Source: Roseibium marinum
GTDB taxonomy: Bacteria > Pseudomonadota > Alphaproteobacteria > Rhizobiales > Stappiaceae
Direction: 5' to 3'
Length of the DNA stretch: 64,000 bases
Assembly (NCBI RefSeq): GCF_002906165.1
Contig: NZ_PPCN01000003.1
Coordinates: 1-64,000 of the forward strand
Every line of letters begins with the position of its first letter. Positions within the stretch are counted from its first letter, which is position 1. Position numbers and translations under genes: made by a program. This document shows, piece by piece, positions 62,168 through 64,000 of the stretch. The notes beneath the pieces are model-generated. The model was not told the origin of the DNA. It worked only from the letters and a program-made list of their open reading frames with translations, and did no database searches.

Positions 62168-62389
62168 TCAGGCCGCGGATTGCGCATTTGTTTCCGCCGC
62201 GTAGGCGTTGTTGCGCGCATTTTCGGACCTTGCTTCCAGCGCATCGGCGAACTGCGCCAGCACATCCAGATCCACCGTATAATGGTCAAGCAGAAACTGG
62301 GAGAGAACATCGAGCGGAAGGTTCTGATAGCCTTCTATGGCCGCCATCAGAGCTTCAAGAGTGTCCAGCCGTTCGCGCAGTTTGATCAT
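62168..62389 (-). CDS. Small helical protein of unknown function
   Basis: 73-residue protein predicted helical (MIKLRERLDTLEALMAAIEG at the start, then LDVLSQFLLDHYTV) with no membrane segment. The coding style is normal for the region but the ribosome-binding site is weak. Convergent with the CheY-like gene. Unrecognised; may be a small regulatory or partner protein. Confidence 0.55.
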   Translation of the reverse strand: MIKLRERLDTLEALMAAIEGYQNLPLDVLSQFLLDHYTVDLDVLAQFADALEARSENARNNAYAAETNAQSAA

Positions 62390-62587
62390 GGGATTCCGTT
62401 GATCTGTTTCATTTCAAACTGGAATATTATTGTTAATAATGCGTAAACCATGTTTAGGCAAGTCGGGGTTGAAATTTATACATTGTATCGGGTCATCATC
62501 CACAATCCTATGGTGCAAGACGCGGGTTTGACTGGAACAAAACGCCGCTAAACGCCATTCTGTCGCTGCAAATCAAGGGAACTACTT

Positions 62588-63031
62588 ATGGTTAAGGTCA
62601 TCTACGTTCTGAACGGACCGAATCTCAATCTTCTCGGCAAGCGGGAACCTGAGATCTACGGATCCAGGACGCTGGATGATGTACGCCTGCTGTGCGAGGC
62701 GGAGGCCGGGAAATCCGGACTGCAGGTCGTTTTCCATCAGAGCAACGCGGAACATGAATTGATCGGCTGGGTCCATGAAGCCCGCGAAACCGCGCAAGGG
62801 CTGATCATCAATCCCGCGGCCTATACCCATACGTCCATCGCGTTGCTGGATGCTCTTTCCGCCTGCAGCTTTCCGGTGATCGAAGTACATATCTCGAACA
62901 TCCACAAACGGGAGAGTTTCCGGCACCACTCCTATGTATCCGCCCGGGCGGACGCGGTGATCGCGGGTTGCGGTGTGGACGGCTATCAGCTCGCCATGCA
63001 GCACATGGCAACACTGATTTCCGCATCCTGA
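62588..63031 (+). CDS. aroQ: Type II 3-dehydroquinate dehydratase
   Basis: 147-residue dodecameric enzyme of the shikimate pathway (3-dehydroquinate to 3-dehydroshikimate). Motifs: [16 protein letters not shown] (Arg19, Tyr24), [13 protein letters not shown] and [19 protein letters not shown], all typical for type II. The 198-base upstream gap is AT-rich and carries its promoter. Single gene with its own terminator. Confidence 0.96.
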   Translation: MVKVIYVLNGPNLNLLGKREPEIYGSRTLDDVRLLCEAEAGKSGLQVVFHQSNAEHELIGWVHEARETAQGLIINPAAYTHTSIALLDALSACSFPVIEVHISNIHKRESFRHHSYVSARADAVIAGCGVDGYQLAMQHMATLISAS

Positions 63032-63045
63032 TCCGGTCATAAAAG

Positions 63046-63078
63046 AAGAGGAGAGAGGGACGGTCCCTCTCTCCTCTT
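63046..63078. terminator. Bidirectional terminator between aroQ and cytochrome c peroxidase
   Basis: Perfect 15-bp purine-rich stem (63046-63060 with 63064-63078), loop CGG. A short T-run follows on the plus strand and TTCTTTT on the minus strand. It begins 14 bases after the aroQ stop, and the convergent peroxidase gene ends at 63208. Confidence 0.8.
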
Positions 63079-63126
63079 TCAAGATCGGCATACCTTCATC
63101 TGAACCCACATGAAGGCAGAAAAGTT

Positions 63127-63152
63127 GATCGATTTTGAAGTGTTGGAGCATC
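63127..63152 (+). repeat. Dispersed repeat copy B
   Basis: 23 of 26 bases match 9663-9688. Here the shared core continues into a 9-bp inverted repeat (63145-63153 with 63172-63180), giving a hairpin. Intergenic, after the aroQ terminator. Confidence 0.65.
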
Positions 63153-63207
63153 CAGCGTTGGTTTGAACACAGGATGCTCCCGACTCTGTTGTTATGCCGT
63201 CCTTCGT

Positions 63208-64000
63208 TTATTTGACCGGTTGCATGAGATCCGGTTTCGGCGTCCCGCTGGTGCTGATCGGCAGGATCGGATAGTCCACGCTCGGCCGCTCACCCGTGAG
63301 GGTACGCAGGAAGGCGACGATCGCATCGATCTGCTCCTCAGACAGGTCAGCCCCCAACTGTGACGAGGCCATGATACCGACGGCCTGCTTCAGTTCCCAC
63401 ACCTTGCCCGAATGGAAATATGGCGCGGTCAGCTCGATGTTACGCAAGGGCGCGGCGCGGAAGACATACTCCTCGTCCGCCGTCTGGGTCACAGCAAAGC
63501 GGCCCTTGTCTTCTACCGGCAGGATTTCCGAGCCGGGTTTTTCGATAACACCGAACGGATAATACCCCTCGCCGCCGACATTGACGCCACCGTGGCAGCT
63601 TGCGCAACCGGTATCCATGAAGAGTGTCAGGCCTTCCTTCTCCTGTTCGCTCAATGCTGCCTCGTTGCCTTCCAGGAAGAGATCGAACTTCGAAGCGGGG
63701 GTGATCAGGGTGGCCTCATAGGCCTCGATGGCCCGTGCCATCTTGTCGAAGCTTATGGCGGGTCCGTCATTATCCGCAAATGCCCGCGTAAAGCGCTCGA
63801 CATATTCCGGCATGCTGTTCAGTGTGGCTTCCACCCGTTCCGGCGTGCTGGCCATCTCAACACCGGCCTGCACAGGCCCCTTGGCTTGCGCCTTCAGGTC
63901 CGCCGCCCGGCCGTCCCAGAACTGGGCTTCGTTGAAAATGGCGTTCAGGACGGTCGGCGCGTTGCGCGGCCCCTTCTGCCAGCCATGGCCGATCGACGTT
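63208..64000 (-). CDS. Di-haem cytochrome c peroxidase (3' part; runs off the right edge)
   Basis: C-terminal ~260 residues of a periplasmic cytochrome c peroxidase/MauG-family protein. The frame is open through base 64000, with segment GHGWQKGPRNAPT at the edge; the GTG at 63873 is only an internal codon, not the start. The second haem motif CASCHGG and the distal FDKMARAIEAYEATLI are visible; the first haem motif lies beyond the window. It reduces hydrogen peroxide with electrons from cytochrome c. Confidence 0.93.
   Translation of the reverse strand, partial: TSIGHGWQKGPRNAPTVLNAIFNEAQFWDGRAADLKAQAKGPVQAGVEMASTPERVEATLNSMPEYVERFTRAFADNDGPAISFDKMARAIEAYEATLITPASKFDLFLEGNEAALSEQEKEGLTLFMDTGCASCHGGVNVGGEGYYPFGVIEKPGSEILPVEDKGRFAVTQTADEEYVFRAAPLRNIELTAPYFHSGKVWELKQAVGIMASSQLGADLSEEQIDAIVAFLRTLTGERPSVDYPILPISTSGTPKPDLMQPVK

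Noticed and set aside
63208..63873. Start codon of the cytochrome c peroxidase at the GTG at 63873
   Set aside because: The upstream frame stays open to the window edge and encodes conserved peroxidase sequence, so this is an internal codon.

Overview
The window looks like a chromosomal segment of a free-living alphaproteobacterium (about 60% GC by eye, dense coding, many Rhizobiales-type families). The combination of FixL/FixJ/FixK, an anaerobic HemN and a complete cbb3 oxidase locus (ccoNOQP-ccoGHIS), together with a 46-residue basic protein typical of Rhizobiales/Hyphomicrobiales, points to that order; a marine Stappiaceae-like host is a reasonable inference but not proven. I see no rRNA, tRNA, CRISPR array, insertion sequence or prophage.

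Layout. 0.1-4.8 kb: DEAD-box RNA helicase, an orphan ATP-dependent DNA ligase and a secreted coiled-coil protein. 4.8-13.3 kb: a thioesterase, then a signalling block with a LuxR-type response regulator, a membrane GGDEF/EAL protein and a symporter-fused hybrid histidine kinase resembling CrbS/CrbR systems. 13.6-19.6 kb: an aminotransferase, then the oxygen-sensing block fixL, fixJ, a lone receiver domain, fixK and (opposite strand) hemN. 19.7-30.6 kb: mixed metabolism (AbrB-like membrane protein, azoreductase/LysR pair, SHMT-like enzyme/LysR pair, aromatic-ring FAD monooxygenase/MarR pair with a perfect palindromic operator, TerC and TauE membrane proteins, small secreted or membrane proteins).

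30.7-41.8 kb is the most interesting stretch. It is a nine-gene divergon built around a 54-bp near-perfect palindrome. Leftward run a ROK regulator, a 777-residue PIG-L-type deacetylase and an EamA-family transporter. Rightward run a complete sugar-type ABC importer, an argininosuccinate-lyase-like enzyme and a PfkB sugar kinase. The gene set predicts uptake and breakdown of an N-acylated or carboxylate-linked aminosugar conjugate, a pathway I cannot match to a named one.

42-50 kb: a P2-type cation ATPase, then a probable D-amino-acid cluster (DUF1611/DgcN-like protein, alanine-racemase-fold enzyme, DUF1488 protein, class IV aminotransferase, Lrp/AsnC regulator). 50-52 kb: a divergent pair of an SDR epimerase and a helix-turn-helix regulator. 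52.3-60.4 kb: ccoNOQP-ccoGHIS, preceded by a perfect FNR/FixK box and split by two consecutive hairpins. 60.4-64 kb: a methyltransferase, small proteins, a CheY-like receiver, aroQ, and the 3' part of a di-haem cytochrome c peroxidase that runs off the right edge.

How the parts work together: FixL (haem PAS) and FixJ probably drive fixK under low oxygen. FixK then acts at the boxes before ccoN and hemN, giving microaerobic respiration and oxygen-independent haem synthesis. Statements on function are family-based; start choices rest on visible ribosome-binding sites.
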